64,000 nucleotides of DNA from CAXBGS01 sp963975425 (lineage in GTDB: Bacteria > Planctomycetota > Planctomycetia > Pirellulales > Pirellulaceae). How positions within the stretch are numbered: position 1 is the stretch's first letter; each line of letters opens with the position of its first letter. The translations under genes were made by a program, and so were the position numbers. The stretch covers positions 62,001 through 126,000 of the forward strand of contig CAXBGS010000001.1 in the NCBI GenBank assembly GCA_963975425.1. Reading direction: 5' to 3'. Shown here piece after piece: positions 43,230 to 51,169 of this stretch. The notes under the pieces were generated by a model. It worked only from the letters and a program-made list of their open reading frames with translations, did not search any database and was not told the DNA's origin.

Positions 43230-45539
43230 ATGAATCTCTTTCGTTATATCGCGCTGATGGCATCGCTTGTCACGGTGCTGCCCCGCTGTACCGCCGATAC
43301 AGATTGGCCGCAGTGGCGCGGCCCGGCCAACAACGGCGTTTCGACGGAAGTCGGCTTGATCGACCGTTTTGATCCCAAGGGCGGCGATGGCAGCAACGTG
43401 CTTTGGAAAAGTGAACTCGCGGCAGGAATTTCGACACCGATCGTGATGAATGGACGCATCTATACGATCGTCCGTGATTCAGCCGGTACGCCTAAAGACC
43501 GCGAAAAAGTGATCTGTCTTGAAGCCGATTCCGGCAAGCTCCTTTGGGAAAACATCTATAACGTTTTCTTAACCGACATACCTGCCGAACGCGTCGGCTG
43601 GTCCCATGTCTGTGGCGATCGTGCGACCGGAAATGTCTACGTGAATGGTGCGTGTTGTTTTTTTCAGTGCATCGACGGGGCAACCGGACAAACGGTTTGG
43701 TCACGTTCGTTGTCGGAAGAGTTCGGCATGCTCAGCACGTACGGCGGACGCACCAATACGCCGATTGTGTTTGAGAATCTGGTCATCATTAGTGGTGTAA
43801 CGACCGGCTGGGACGATAACGCCCGGCCGGCACACCGCTTCTTTGCCTTTGGTAAATCCGATGGACGATTGGTATGGACGACCAGCACCAATCCGTTGCC
43901 CGAAGACACCACGTACAGCACGCCCGTCATCACACTGCTGGACGGCAAACACGTCATGGTTGCAGGATCAGGCGATGGCAACGCGTACGGATTTGAACCA
44001 CGAACCGGCCGCATCCTGTGGCAACAGCCGATCTCGCGCCGCGGCGTCAATACATCGCCCGTAATCGACCCACGCGGCCGCATTTTCATCGGACACGGCG
44101 AAGAAAACCCCGAGGGAACCGCGATGGGTGCCGTCGTCTGTCTTGATGGAAAAGCCGCGTCAACACAATCGGAATCATCGCGCTCGAAGTCGGCCGAACT
44201 TTGGCGGACCGAAGGCTTGATGGTCGGCAAGAGTTCGCCCTTGCTGCTGGGCGGACGATTGTACGTGGTCGAAGACTCATCGGCACTGCATGTATTGGAC
44301 CCGGATACCGGCGAAGAAATCGGCTCGCGGGTGAAGCTAGGCACGACGATGCGTGGCAGCCTTGTCGCTGCGGATGGAAAAATCTACGCCGCGACAGGAA
44401 CAGGCATCGTCCACGTCTTGCAACCGACCGACGAAGGCACCGAATCATTGTTCAAAATACGATTACCCTCGGGGCACGACATCGGCGGTTCGCCAGCGAT
44501 CGCCAATGGACGAATCTTCTTACCAACCACCGGCGGGCTCTTTTGCCTTGGCGATCCCGCGAGCGAGCGTCCGTTGCAATCTGACGCAACACGATCGGCC
44601 GACCAAGCATCACTGACACGACAAGAATCGTCGGCGGAAATGTCACTGGCCTACTTGCAAGTCATTCCGGCCGAAGCATTGGTCCGGTCAGGCGAGACGA
44701 TCCGTTTCGAAGTTGTTGGCTTTGACTCCAACGGACGTCGTCTCAAGGATCAGCCCACCGATTTCCAGTTTCAAGTGTCCGGCGGCGGAGAGATCGACAG
44801 CCAAGGCGTCTTCACGGCACCGCAATCGGCAAGCCATCTAGCAGCCGTCGTCACCGTTACATCTGCGGCCAAGGCAACCGGTTCATTGCGGCAAACGAAT
44901 GCCGACGAAGGAAATCCGAAACCGATCATCGGTACCGCCAGTCTTCGAATCGTACCACCCTTGCCTTGGAAATTTGATTTTTCCGATCAACAGGTTCCTG
45001 TCACCTGGATCGGTGCGCGTTATCGACACGAAGCTCGATTGATCGACAGCGAGCCCATGATCGTCAAAATCTCGACGATTCCCAAAGGAACTCGCAGCCA
45101 ATCGTGGTTCGGTCCGACGGACCTTCACGACTACACCGTCACTGCAGACGTGTGCGCCGGGACCGGTGACAACACAGCCGTCAGCGCCAAGTTGCCCGAC
45201 ATGGGCGTGATCGCGCAACGGTATACGCTCGACTTGATGGGCGAGTCCCAGCAGTTACAGATTCGCAGTTGGGCGGCGCAACTGCGGATGGCCAAATCAA
45301 CCCAGTTCCAATGGTCCGCCGGCGATTGGTACACCCTGAAATTGAGAGTCGCAAACCGGGGTGACGGTACCGCCCTGGTACAGGGAAAAGTCTGGCAACG
45401 TGGAACCGACGAACCCAACGCTTGGCTCGTCGAAGCGATTGATACGTCACCCAACGCGAACGGCAGCCCCGGTTTGTTCGGCAATTCAACCAATGCAGAA
45501 ATTTTCATCGACAACGTCACAGTGACCCGCAATGAATGA
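43230..45539 (+). CDS. Secreted PQQ-like beta-propeller protein
   Basis: A 769-residue protein. A signal peptide (about 1-22) precedes DWPQWRGPANNGVSTE, the usual opening of planctomycete PQQ-like propellers. Blades follow to about residue 445 (GKLLWENIYN, GQTVWSRSL, GRLVWTTSTN, GRILWQQPI). Residues about 470-550 resemble a bacterial Ig-like domain (AEALVRSGETIRFEVVGFD), and the last 190 residues a LamG/DUF1080-like lectin fold (WSAGDWYTLKLRV). The first in-frame codon at 43047 (TTG) would add 61 unlikely residues. It overlaps the MFS gene by 8 bp. Cofactor binding is not certain; many relatives are substrate binders. Confidence 0.88.
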   Translation: MNLFRYIALMASLVTVLPRCTADTDWPQWRGPANNGVSTEVGLIDRFDPKGGDGSNVLWKSELAAGISTPIVMNGRIYTIVRDSAGTPKDREKVICLEADSGKLLWENIYNVFLTDIPAERVGWSHVCGDRATGNVYVNGACCFFQCIDGATGQTVWSRSLSEEFGMLSTYGGRTNTPIVFENLVIISGVTTGWDDNARPAHRFFAFGKSDGRLVWTTSTNPLPEDTTYSTPVITLLDGKHVMVAGSGDGNAYGFEPRTGRILWQQPISRRGVNTSPVIDPRGRIFIGHGEENPEGTAMGAVVCLDGKAASTQSESSRSKSAELWRTEGLMVGKSSPLLLGGRLYVVEDSSALHVLDPDTGEEIGSRVKLGTTMRGSLVAADGKIYAATGTGIVHVLQPTDEGTESLFKIRLPSGHDIGGSPAIANGRIFLPTTGGLFCLGDPASERPLQSDATRSADQASLTRQESSAEMSLAYLQVIPAEALVRSGETIRFEVVGFDSNGRRLKDQPTDFQFQVSGGGEIDSQGVFTAPQSASHLAAVVTVTSAAKATGSLRQTNADEGNPKPIIGTASLRIVPPLPWKFDFSDQQVPVTWIGARYRHEARLIDSEPMIVKISTIPKGTRSQSWFGPTDLHDYTVTADVCAGTGDNTAVSAKLPDMGVIAQRYTLDLMGESQQLQIRSWAAQLRMAKSTQFQWSAGDWYTLKLRVANRGDGTALVQGKVWQRGTDEPNAWLVEAIDTSPNANGSPGLFGNSTNAEIFIDNVTVTRNE

Positions 45540-46887
45540 CCGATTCACTGCGATCCAGTGGATCGTCTGCGGTATTGCCGCACTCGGTTTTGCCTTTGAC
45601 ATCTATGAATTGTTGATGCTGCCGCTGATCGTGCGACCGGCGCTACAGGAACTGATCGGCGCGGCACCGGGCACCCCTGATTTTGAATTCTGGGTGGCGA
45701 TGCTGTTCTTCGTTCCGGCAATGGCGGGCGGAATTTTTGGACTGCTGGGCGGCTATTTGACGGACCTGTGGGGACGCCGCCGAATATTGGTGTTCAGCAT
45801 CATGCTGTATGCGGTATCCGCGCTGGCCAGTGGCTTTGTCACGTCCGTCGAGATGCTATTGCTGCTTCGCTGCACCACGTTCATTGGCGTGTGTGTCGAA
45901 TTTGTTGCCGCCGTCGCTTGGCTAGCCGAACTGTTCCCGAACCCAAAGCAACGCGAAGCCGTGCTGGGATACACCCAAGCCTTTTCGTCGATTGGCGGTT
46001 TGATGGTGACGGCAGCAAACTACCTAGCGATTCAATACGCTAGCAGCCTGCCTGAAATTGTCGGCGGACATGAGGCTTGGCGTTACACGATCATCTCTGG
46101 CGTGATACCGGCGATCCCGCTGTTGTTGATCCGACCTTTCTTACCCGAGTCACCCGAGTGGGCCGAGAAAAAGGCCGCAGGAACGTTAGGTCGCCCCAGT
46201 ATCGCCGAGCTTTTTTCACCTAGCCTGCGTCGAACGACGATCATCACCACGCTGATGTTCGCGTGCAGCTATGGGGCTGCGTTCGGCGCGCTGCAACACA
46301 CGCCGCGGATTGTTCCCACTCTGGAAGAGGTCAAAATGCTGACGGCAGACATGTCAGTGACCGAGCAAAAGAAAACACAGCAGAAAATCGCCGCAGAAGT
46401 CAACGGTTACCAAGAGTTCGGTGGACTGACGGGACGGTTCCTCTTGGCCACGTTGGCGATCTTTGTCGTCAGTCGACGCTGGCTGCTGAGAATCTTTCTG
46501 TGGCCCGGAGTGATCCTGATTCCGTTGGTGTATTTTTATCCCGCGCGTGGCGATTTGGATCTGCTAAAGATCGGAATCTTCTTTGCCGGATTGGTCACCG
46601 TGGCTCAGTTTAGTTTCTGGGGCAACTACCTGCCTCGCGTGTTCCCGACTCACCTGCGTGGCACCGGCGAGAGTTTTGCCGCTAACATCGGTGGCCGCAT
46701 GATCGGAACATCCGCCGCACTTGTCACGACTTGGCTCGCAACGCAAATGCCTCAACAGAGTGTGGCATTGGCGGCGGCGGTTGTCGGCGGAACCGTGTAT
46801 GTCATCGGTGCCGCTTTAACGTTTTGGCTACCCGAGCCGAATCAGATTCGGCTCACAGAAACACCCCAAGGATTCGACCGTGATTGA
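45532..46887 (+). CDS. MFS transporter
   Basis: A 451-residue inner-membrane carrier with about twelve hydrophobic segments. The MFS loop 2-3 motif is GGYLTDLWGRRR (about 76-87), and RPFLPESPEWAEKKAAG marks the central loop, as in sugar/organic-acid (SHS/MHS-like) carriers. A 45-residue polar insert (about 262-305) lies between segments 7 and 8. Substrate unknown; the overlapping PQQ-like propeller gene suggests uptake of a product it binds or makes. The next gene overlaps by 8 bp. Confidence 0.87.
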   Translation: MNDRFTAIQWIVCGIAALGFAFDIYELLMLPLIVRPALQELIGAAPGTPDFEFWVAMLFFVPAMAGGIFGLLGGYLTDLWGRRRILVFSIMLYAVSALASGFVTSVEMLLLLRCTTFIGVCVEFVAAVAWLAELFPNPKQREAVLGYTQAFSSIGGLMVTAANYLAIQYASSLPEIVGGHEAWRYTIISGVIPAIPLLLIRPFLPESPEWAEKKAAGTLGRPSIAELFSPSLRRTTIITTLMFACSYGAAFGALQHTPRIVPTLEEVKMLTADMSVTEQKKTQQKIAAEVNGYQEFGGLTGRFLLATLAIFVVSRRWLLRIFLWPGVILIPLVYFYPARGDLDLLKIGIFFAGLVTVAQFSFWGNYLPRVFPTHLRGTGESFAANIGGRMIGTSAALVTTWLATQMPQQSVALAAAVVGGTVYVIGAALTFWLPEPNQIRLTETPQGFDRD

Positions 46888-47161
46888 AAAAGAATTGCCG
46901 ATCAAAGTCATCTTCAGCGGAAACGTGATGCGACCGCGAAAATTTAACCACCACATCAAACGTGTCCGCCTGTTTGGTCCGGCTGAAGACTTTCCCGAAG
47001 AGATACGTTTGGACGCGGACGAGATCGCCGAAGGTGGCGTATTGACCATCGACGATCTGACGTTGCCGGACGAATTTGAAGTCGTCGATCGGCGGGAAAG
47101 CGATCCGATCATCACCGTCGAACATCCCAAGAAAGAAAAACGAGGGAAGCGAGACGATTAG
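46880..47161 (+). CDS. Hypothetical small acidic protein
   Basis: A 93-residue protein with GTG start, overlapping the MFS gene by 8 bp and so part of the operon. It is beta-rich in the first half (LPIKVIFSGNVMRPRKFNHH), acidic in the middle and ends with a very basic tail (KKEKRGKRDD). No signal or membrane segment. I do not recognise the family. The tight overlap argues that it is real. Confidence 0.7.
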   Translation: MIEKELPIKVIFSGNVMRPRKFNHHIKRVRLFGPAEDFPEEIRLDADEIAEGGVLTIDDLTLPDEFEVVDRRESDPIITVEHPKKEKRGKRDD

Positions 47162-47474
47162 ATCCCGCCGGGCTGAACACGAAGACCAGCGATCAAACTG
47201 GGACGATCCGAACTGAAACGATCCGATAGGGGCGATCGAACGGCAGCGGCCACGACAGACGGTTCCGACGAGGGCTCCGCTGCCTCACCTGAAGTGCTAT
47301 CGGACACGCATTCCTCCGTAAAAACGGTGCAACGAACAGAATTGGCATGTGTTATGCATGCAAAGGTTGGTCAGCTTTCGGCTTAAACACCAATGTTGTC
47401 CGCGGCTGCCGAATCCCATGCCTTGACGTGGTTCGGCGATAGTTTGCCACCTCGTTCTGACTCGAAGCACACCG
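47162..47474 (+). other. Intergenic region with possible sigma-54 promoter
   Basis: 313 bp. It holds a small dyad CCGT-AAAA-ACGG (47326-47337), which may end the preceding operon, and the weak -24/-12 candidate described separately. No gene is supported. Confidence 0.55.
47343..47358 (+). promoter_or_regulatory. Possible sigma-54 promoter for VKOR-thioredoxin gene
   Basis: TGGCATG-N4-ATGCA with GG at 47344-47345 and GC at 47356-47357, spacing exactly 12, but two mismatches to the core. It lies 131 bp upstream of the ATG at 47475. Weaker than the other three. Confidence 0.4.
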
Positions 47475-49088
47475 ATGATTTCCCTGAACAACCACTCCGC
47501 TTTCCTCTCGACCATCCCCGCGACCCGTCGTCAGAGGCATTACGCAAGCCGCCGCGATCGTCAGCGAAGTTCGGCAGAGCATCTGCCGTCTGCTCCAACC
47601 GCGGCCGCGACCAATCAGCTCTCTGTTGGGTTCGCCACGATCGCTGGTGTGATCGCGACCGTTGCACTGGGTGTCAGTGGATACCTGGCGTGGTCCGGCC
47701 TGACCGGCAACCAGGTGGCGGGTTGCGACGGCAGTGTCTTTAGTTGCGAACACGTGTTGACCAGCAAGTGGTCCAAAGTACTTGGCGTACCCGTCGGATT
47801 GCCCGCCGTGGCTTTGTACGTGTCGGTGCTTGGATGCTTGGTGGTCGCCTTACGATCCTCGCGTGAATCGATTCGGTCGCTGGCATCGTCGGCGCTGATG
47901 CCGCTATCTTTGGTCGCCGCGTTGGCTGCGATCTGGTTCGTCGGGCTTCAGATTTTTGCCGTCGGTCAATACTGTCCGTACTGTTTGGTCGCCCATGCTT
48001 GTGCGATCCTCCTGGCGGGGTTGATGATCTGGCGCCGTCCACTGGGCAACGCACACTTCGCCCGATCGGTCACTTGGTCGATACTTGCCGTAGGCGGCCT
48101 TGTCTTGACGCAGCTTTTCACGGCCCCCGCAGAGACCTTTGTGATCGAAACACACACTCCTGCGACGTTGCCGGCGAACCCGAACGAAAGTTCGACCGAC
48201 GTCTTCTTGGCCCCATCGCAGACGCAGACCTCCGAAGTCTTCGAGGCGCCAATCGCCTTGCCCGAATCAGCGAGCACCAATGCTGCGAGCACCCCAACTG
48301 CGAGCACCAATGCTGCGAGCACCCCAGCGGCGGACCAAAGCCGGGGTTCGTTCGACACGATCTCGCTGCTTTCCAGCCCGATGTTTTCGTTGATCGGTGT
48401 GATGGCCGTGCCCGAGACTGAGACCGATGAAGACGGCTCGGACGCGACGCGACCCGACGGTGATCGTGCGGCCGAGAACGCCGACAAGGGACCACCGAGA
48501 GAGACCGAACGGCGCTTGATTCCCGTCGTCGGTGGCAGACATCAACTGGATATTCAGCAATGGCCGCTGTGGGGCGACGTCGGTGCAACGTATGTCGTCG
48601 CAGAGATGTTTGATTACACGTGCTCGCATTGCCAGAAGACACATCATGCGATGCAACAAGCGTCAAAAGAATTGAAGGGGCAATTGGCTGTAATCGCCTT
48701 GCCCGTCCCCCTTAGCCGAGCCTGTAATGACGCGGCAAGCAACGACAGCCCCGAGCGGGCGGAATCCTGCGAGATCGCAAAGCTTGCGATCGCCGTTTGG
48801 CTTACCGATCGCAAACTGTTCTCGCAGTATCACGACTGGCTGTTTGAGCAGCGGCGTACTGCGTCGCAGGCGTTTTCGAAAGCGACCGAATTGGTCGGTG
48901 CCGAGCGACTGAACAACCAATTGGCCTCCGGCATCGCGTCTCAGTATATTGCCAAGAACGTGCTGCTTTATAAAGAAGCCGGCGCGGGAACGGTTCCCAA
49001 ACTAATGTTTTCCAACGCGACCATCGTTGGCGAAGTGAACTCGGGCAGTACGATTGCAGACTTGGTGCGTAAAAACCCGAGTCGCTAG
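47475..49088 (+). CDS. VKOR-thioredoxin (DsbA-like) fusion
   Basis: A 537-residue membrane protein for periplasmic disulfide formation. After a basic N-terminus, a VKOR domain with about four membrane segments (about 50-225) carries loop cysteines Cys84 and Cys91 (AGCDGSVFSCEH) and the active CPYC at 167-170. A long periplasmic linker (about 226-360) rich in Ala/Ser/Thr/Pro follows, then a DsbA/DsbG-like thioredoxin domain with C383-S-H-C386 (FDYTCSHCQKTHH) and a cis-Pro region (GAGTVPKLMFSN). VKOR oxidises quinone and passes the disulfide to its fused thioredoxin. The linker contains two perfect-frame copies of a 10-residue repeat. Followed by a strong terminator hairpin. Confidence 0.9.
   Translation: MISLNNHSAFLSTIPATRRQRHYASRRDRQRSSAEHLPSAPTAAATNQLSVGFATIAGVIATVALGVSGYLAWSGLTGNQVAGCDGSVFSCEHVLTSKWSKVLGVPVGLPAVALYVSVLGCLVVALRSSRESIRSLASSALMPLSLVAALAAIWFVGLQIFAVGQYCPYCLVAHACAILLAGLMIWRRPLGNAHFARSVTWSILAVGGLVLTQLFTAPAETFVIETHTPATLPANPNESSTDVFLAPSQTQTSEVFEAPIALPESASTNAASTPTASTNAASTPAADQSRGSFDTISLLSSPMFSLIGVMAVPETETDEDGSDATRPDGDRAAENADKGPPRETERRLIPVVGGRHQLDIQQWPLWGDVGATYVVAEMFDYTCSHCQKTHHAMQQASKELKGQLAVIALPVPLSRACNDAASNDSPERAESCEIAKLAIAVWLTDRKLFSQYHDWLFEQRRTASQAFSKATELVGAERLNNQLASGIASQYIAKNVLLYKEAGAGTVPKLMFSNATIVGEVNSGSTIADLVRKNPSR
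48270..48329 (+). repeat. Two 30-bp tandem repeats inside the VKOR-thioredoxin linker
   Basis: The 30-bp unit occurs twice with two differences in the last three bases. It encodes the linker repeat STNAASTPTA/STNAASTPAA, in frame. Replication slippage in a tolerant linker is likely. Confidence 0.85.
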
Positions 49089-49174
49089 TCACAACGACGC
49101 GCGGCGGGGCCAAACAAGACCGACGCCGCGTGGGGACATGATTGCCTTTTCGGAAGAGTTCGGCGCAAAAAGAG

Positions 49175-49223
49175 AAGGGGCGTAGAACACGAGCGATTTT
49201 CGTCGCTGGTGTCTACGCCCCTT
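49175..49223. terminator. Bidirectional terminator hairpin
   Basis: AAGGGGCGTAGA (49175-49186) pairs perfectly with TCTACGCCCCTT (49212-49223). An inner CAC/GTG and GCGA/TCGC stem extends the helix. On the minus strand the hairpin is followed by TTTTT, a classic rho-independent signal for the small gene at 49253-49372. It also lies 87 bp after the VKOR-thioredoxin stop. Confidence 0.85.
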
Positions 49224-49252
49224 GCTATGACAATCAAGCTAGGGCCGGGCCA

Positions 49253-49372
49253 TCACTTCTTGCTGGGCTTCACAGGTGACTTGCCCTTACCGGTCATCGG
49301 CTTGTTGGCGACAACAGGTTCCGGTTTCTTGTTGAACCCTTTAGGTTTCTTTTTGTTGCTACGATTGGCCAT
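49253..49372 (-). CDS. Small Lys-rich protein (39 residues)
   Basis: A 39-codon frame starting MANRSNKKKPKGFNKK and ending SPVKPSKK. It is about one-third Lys, with no hydrophobic core, and resembles a nucleic-acid-binding or intrinsically disordered peptide. A strong hairpin plus T-tract lies just downstream on the same strand, indicating a dedicated transcript. An in-frame GTG four codons upstream is possible, and the ribosome site is weak (AAGG further upstream). A short overlapping frame (MSESNDGQS) also precedes it. No family recognised. Confidence 0.6.
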   Translation of the reverse strand: MANRSNKKKPKGFNKKPEPVVANKPMTGKGKSPVKPSKK

Positions 49373-49809
49373 CGTTCGACTCACTCATTTGAGACGCCTT
49401 AAAATTTGATCCACAACAGATCAATACTCTTGTCTTTATGCACGCGCTGTGCCAATTCGACGCTCGGTACTGCCACGTTTTTTGGTGGCTGAATTTCCTA
49501 GGTAATTCAAGCCAATTCGTGGCATCACGCTGTTGTACCGAGCCATATGCACGTGTGACTTGGAAGAAAGATTATCGCGCTGGCAAGATTCTTTCCGAGC
49601 GAGTTGGCGGCAACCTCTCCCTGACCGATCTCGCACTGACCGATCTCGCTGCAACTAATCTCGCAGTGACCAACATCGACGGGTCGGATGACAGGATAGC
49701 GCCGCGACTGGCGAACGGGATCGATAGGGTTGTTGCAAGCACCGACGTCACCAGCCGGCACTCAAGCCGCGGTGACAGCGGGCTTGCCTTAAATCGCTCA
49801 AGGAAACCC
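49373..49809. other. Divergent intergenic region with dyad and tandem repeat
   Basis: 437 bp. Contains TTGATC-N7-GATCAA at 49406-49424, a perfect dyad between the small Lys-rich gene and the PerM-type gene, and a fourfold 15-bp tandem repeat at 49621-49680. The PerM frame is open through the region from an ATG at 49438, but the translated stretch is not protein-like. Confidence 0.55.
49621..49680 (+). repeat. Four 15-bp tandem repeats (pentapeptide-like)
   Basis: Units CTGACCGATCTCGCA, CTGACCGATCTCGCT, GCAACTAATCTCGCA and GTGACCAACATCGAC. In the frame continuous with the downstream gene they read LTDLA, LTDLA, ATNLA, VTNID, resembling the A(D/N)LXX pentapeptide pattern. Whether the segment is translated is uncertain. 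Confidence 0.7.
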
Positions 49810-51057
49810 ATGCTCACGGCCACTCAGGCTTTCGCTCGCGGCTACTCAGGCTTCCCTGAGGCGGAATTTGCCGGTACTTTCGTTGGCATGAACGCCGACA
49901 ATGATCCGACCTACTACAACGATCCATCCTATTCTCGTGTACAAACGATCGCCTTGATGGTGCTGGCGGTCGTCGCGGCGACTTATTCGATCTATTGGCT
50001 GCGGCCTGTTCTGGTACCGTTGGTCGTCGCCCTGTTTGTGGTCAGCGGCGTCAGCCCGATCTTAAAGATGCTTGAAAACCGCTTGGGCGTCAGCCAAATG
50101 ATTGCGGCCGGCTTGACCTTTCTGGCCGGTGTCATACTGCTGATCGCGTTTGGTTTGTCGATCTGGGTTTCGATGGTCGACCTGACCAACAATTCACAAG
50201 CCTATCGAGCGCGAGTCGAGGCGATCGTGAATTGGGGCGAACGGCAAGCAAACCTGATCGGCGAGAAAATTGAAAGTCGAACGTCGACGATCTTGCCTGA
50301 AACCGAAGGACTTTCGGGAACCGACCAGCCCGGCGATGAAACCGTTACGGCCACGGCCCGAACACCAGCGGCGGCAAGCGATATCAAGCCAACCGATGCA
50401 AGCCGTTTCATCGACACGATTGTGCGGGACGGCATCGGAGTTGTCTCTCAAGCGTTGATCAACCTCGTTTCGACCAGCGTGATTGTGCTGATTTACGTTT
50501 TCTTTTTGTTGATCGGAACGCCGAAGACCACTCACAATTCGCCAATGGTTCGCGAGATCGATCATCAAATCCGATCCTATTTGTCCCTCAAGACGGTGAT
50601 CTCGGTATTCACGGGATTGGCATTCGGAGTCACGCTTCGCCTGTTCGGCGTCCCGATGGCTTTCACCTTTGGCGTGCTTGCGTTCTTACTCAACTTCGTC
50701 CCGAATATTGGCCCGATGGTCGCAAGCTTGCTGCCGATCCCGCTGATCATCCTGGACCCCCACGGCAGTGTTCTTTGGATGTTCGCGGCAATCACGGCGA
50801 CATGCATGATTCAAGTCATCAGCGGCAACATCATCGAACCACGGCTGATGGGCAGTTCTTCTGATCTTCACCCTGTTACGATTCTGGTTGCCTTGATGTT
50901 TTGGGGAATGATGTGGGGAATCATCGGCATGTTTCTGGCGACCCCGATCACGTCAGCGCTGAAAATTCTATTGCAACGCATTGAATCCACGCGTCCGATC
51001 GCCGATATGATGGCCGGACGTTGGCCCCAGAAACAAGACGTGTGTTCGGTCGCCTGA
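49810..51057 (+). CDS. AI-2E/PerM family membrane protein
   Basis: A 415-residue inner-membrane protein of the PerM/AI-2E transporter family, with about eight hydrophobic segments in family order. It has paired N-terminal segments (VQTIALMVLAVVAATYSIYW, VLVPLVVALFVVSGVSP), a cytoplasmic region with an unusual Thr/Ala-rich insert (about 155-195), and the C-terminal signature FGVLAFLLNFVPNIGPMVAS and SGNIIEPRLMG. Family members export AI-2 or act as Na+(Li+)/H+ antiporters; substrate unknown here. The ATG at 49810 has AAGGAA upstream. ATGs at 49438 and 49888 are alternatives. Confidence 0.82.
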   Translation: MLTATQAFARGYSGFPEAEFAGTFVGMNADNDPTYYNDPSYSRVQTIALMVLAVVAATYSIYWLRPVLVPLVVALFVVSGVSPILKMLENRLGVSQMIAAGLTFLAGVILLIAFGLSIWVSMVDLTNNSQAYRARVEAIVNWGERQANLIGEKIESRTSTILPETEGLSGTDQPGDETVTATARTPAAASDIKPTDASRFIDTIVRDGIGVVSQALINLVSTSVIVLIYVFFLLIGTPKTTHNSPMVREIDHQIRSYLSLKTVISVFTGLAFGVTLRLFGVPMAFTFGVLAFLLNFVPNIGPMVASLLPIPLIILDPHGSVLWMFAAITATCMIQVISGNIIEPRLMGSSSDLHPVTILVALMFWGMMWGIIGMFLATPITSALKILLQRIESTRPIADMMAGRWPQKQDVCSVA

Positions 51058-51101
51058 ATTTGAAATGAATCCGGCATCGGTGAAACACTGTCATTCGTGT
51101 C

Positions 51102-51129
51102 AGAGCCGAGACGGTCGTCAATCGGCTCT
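51102..51129 (+). terminator. Terminator hairpin after the PerM-type gene
   Basis: AGAGCCGA (51102-51109) pairs with TCGGCTCT (51122-51129), with an inner GAC/GTC stem, followed by TTTC. It lies 44 bp after the stop and 40 bp before the next start. Confidence 0.6.
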
Positions 51130-51169
51130 TTCAGTCCACAGCAAATCAACCCATTGTTAGACGGATTCA

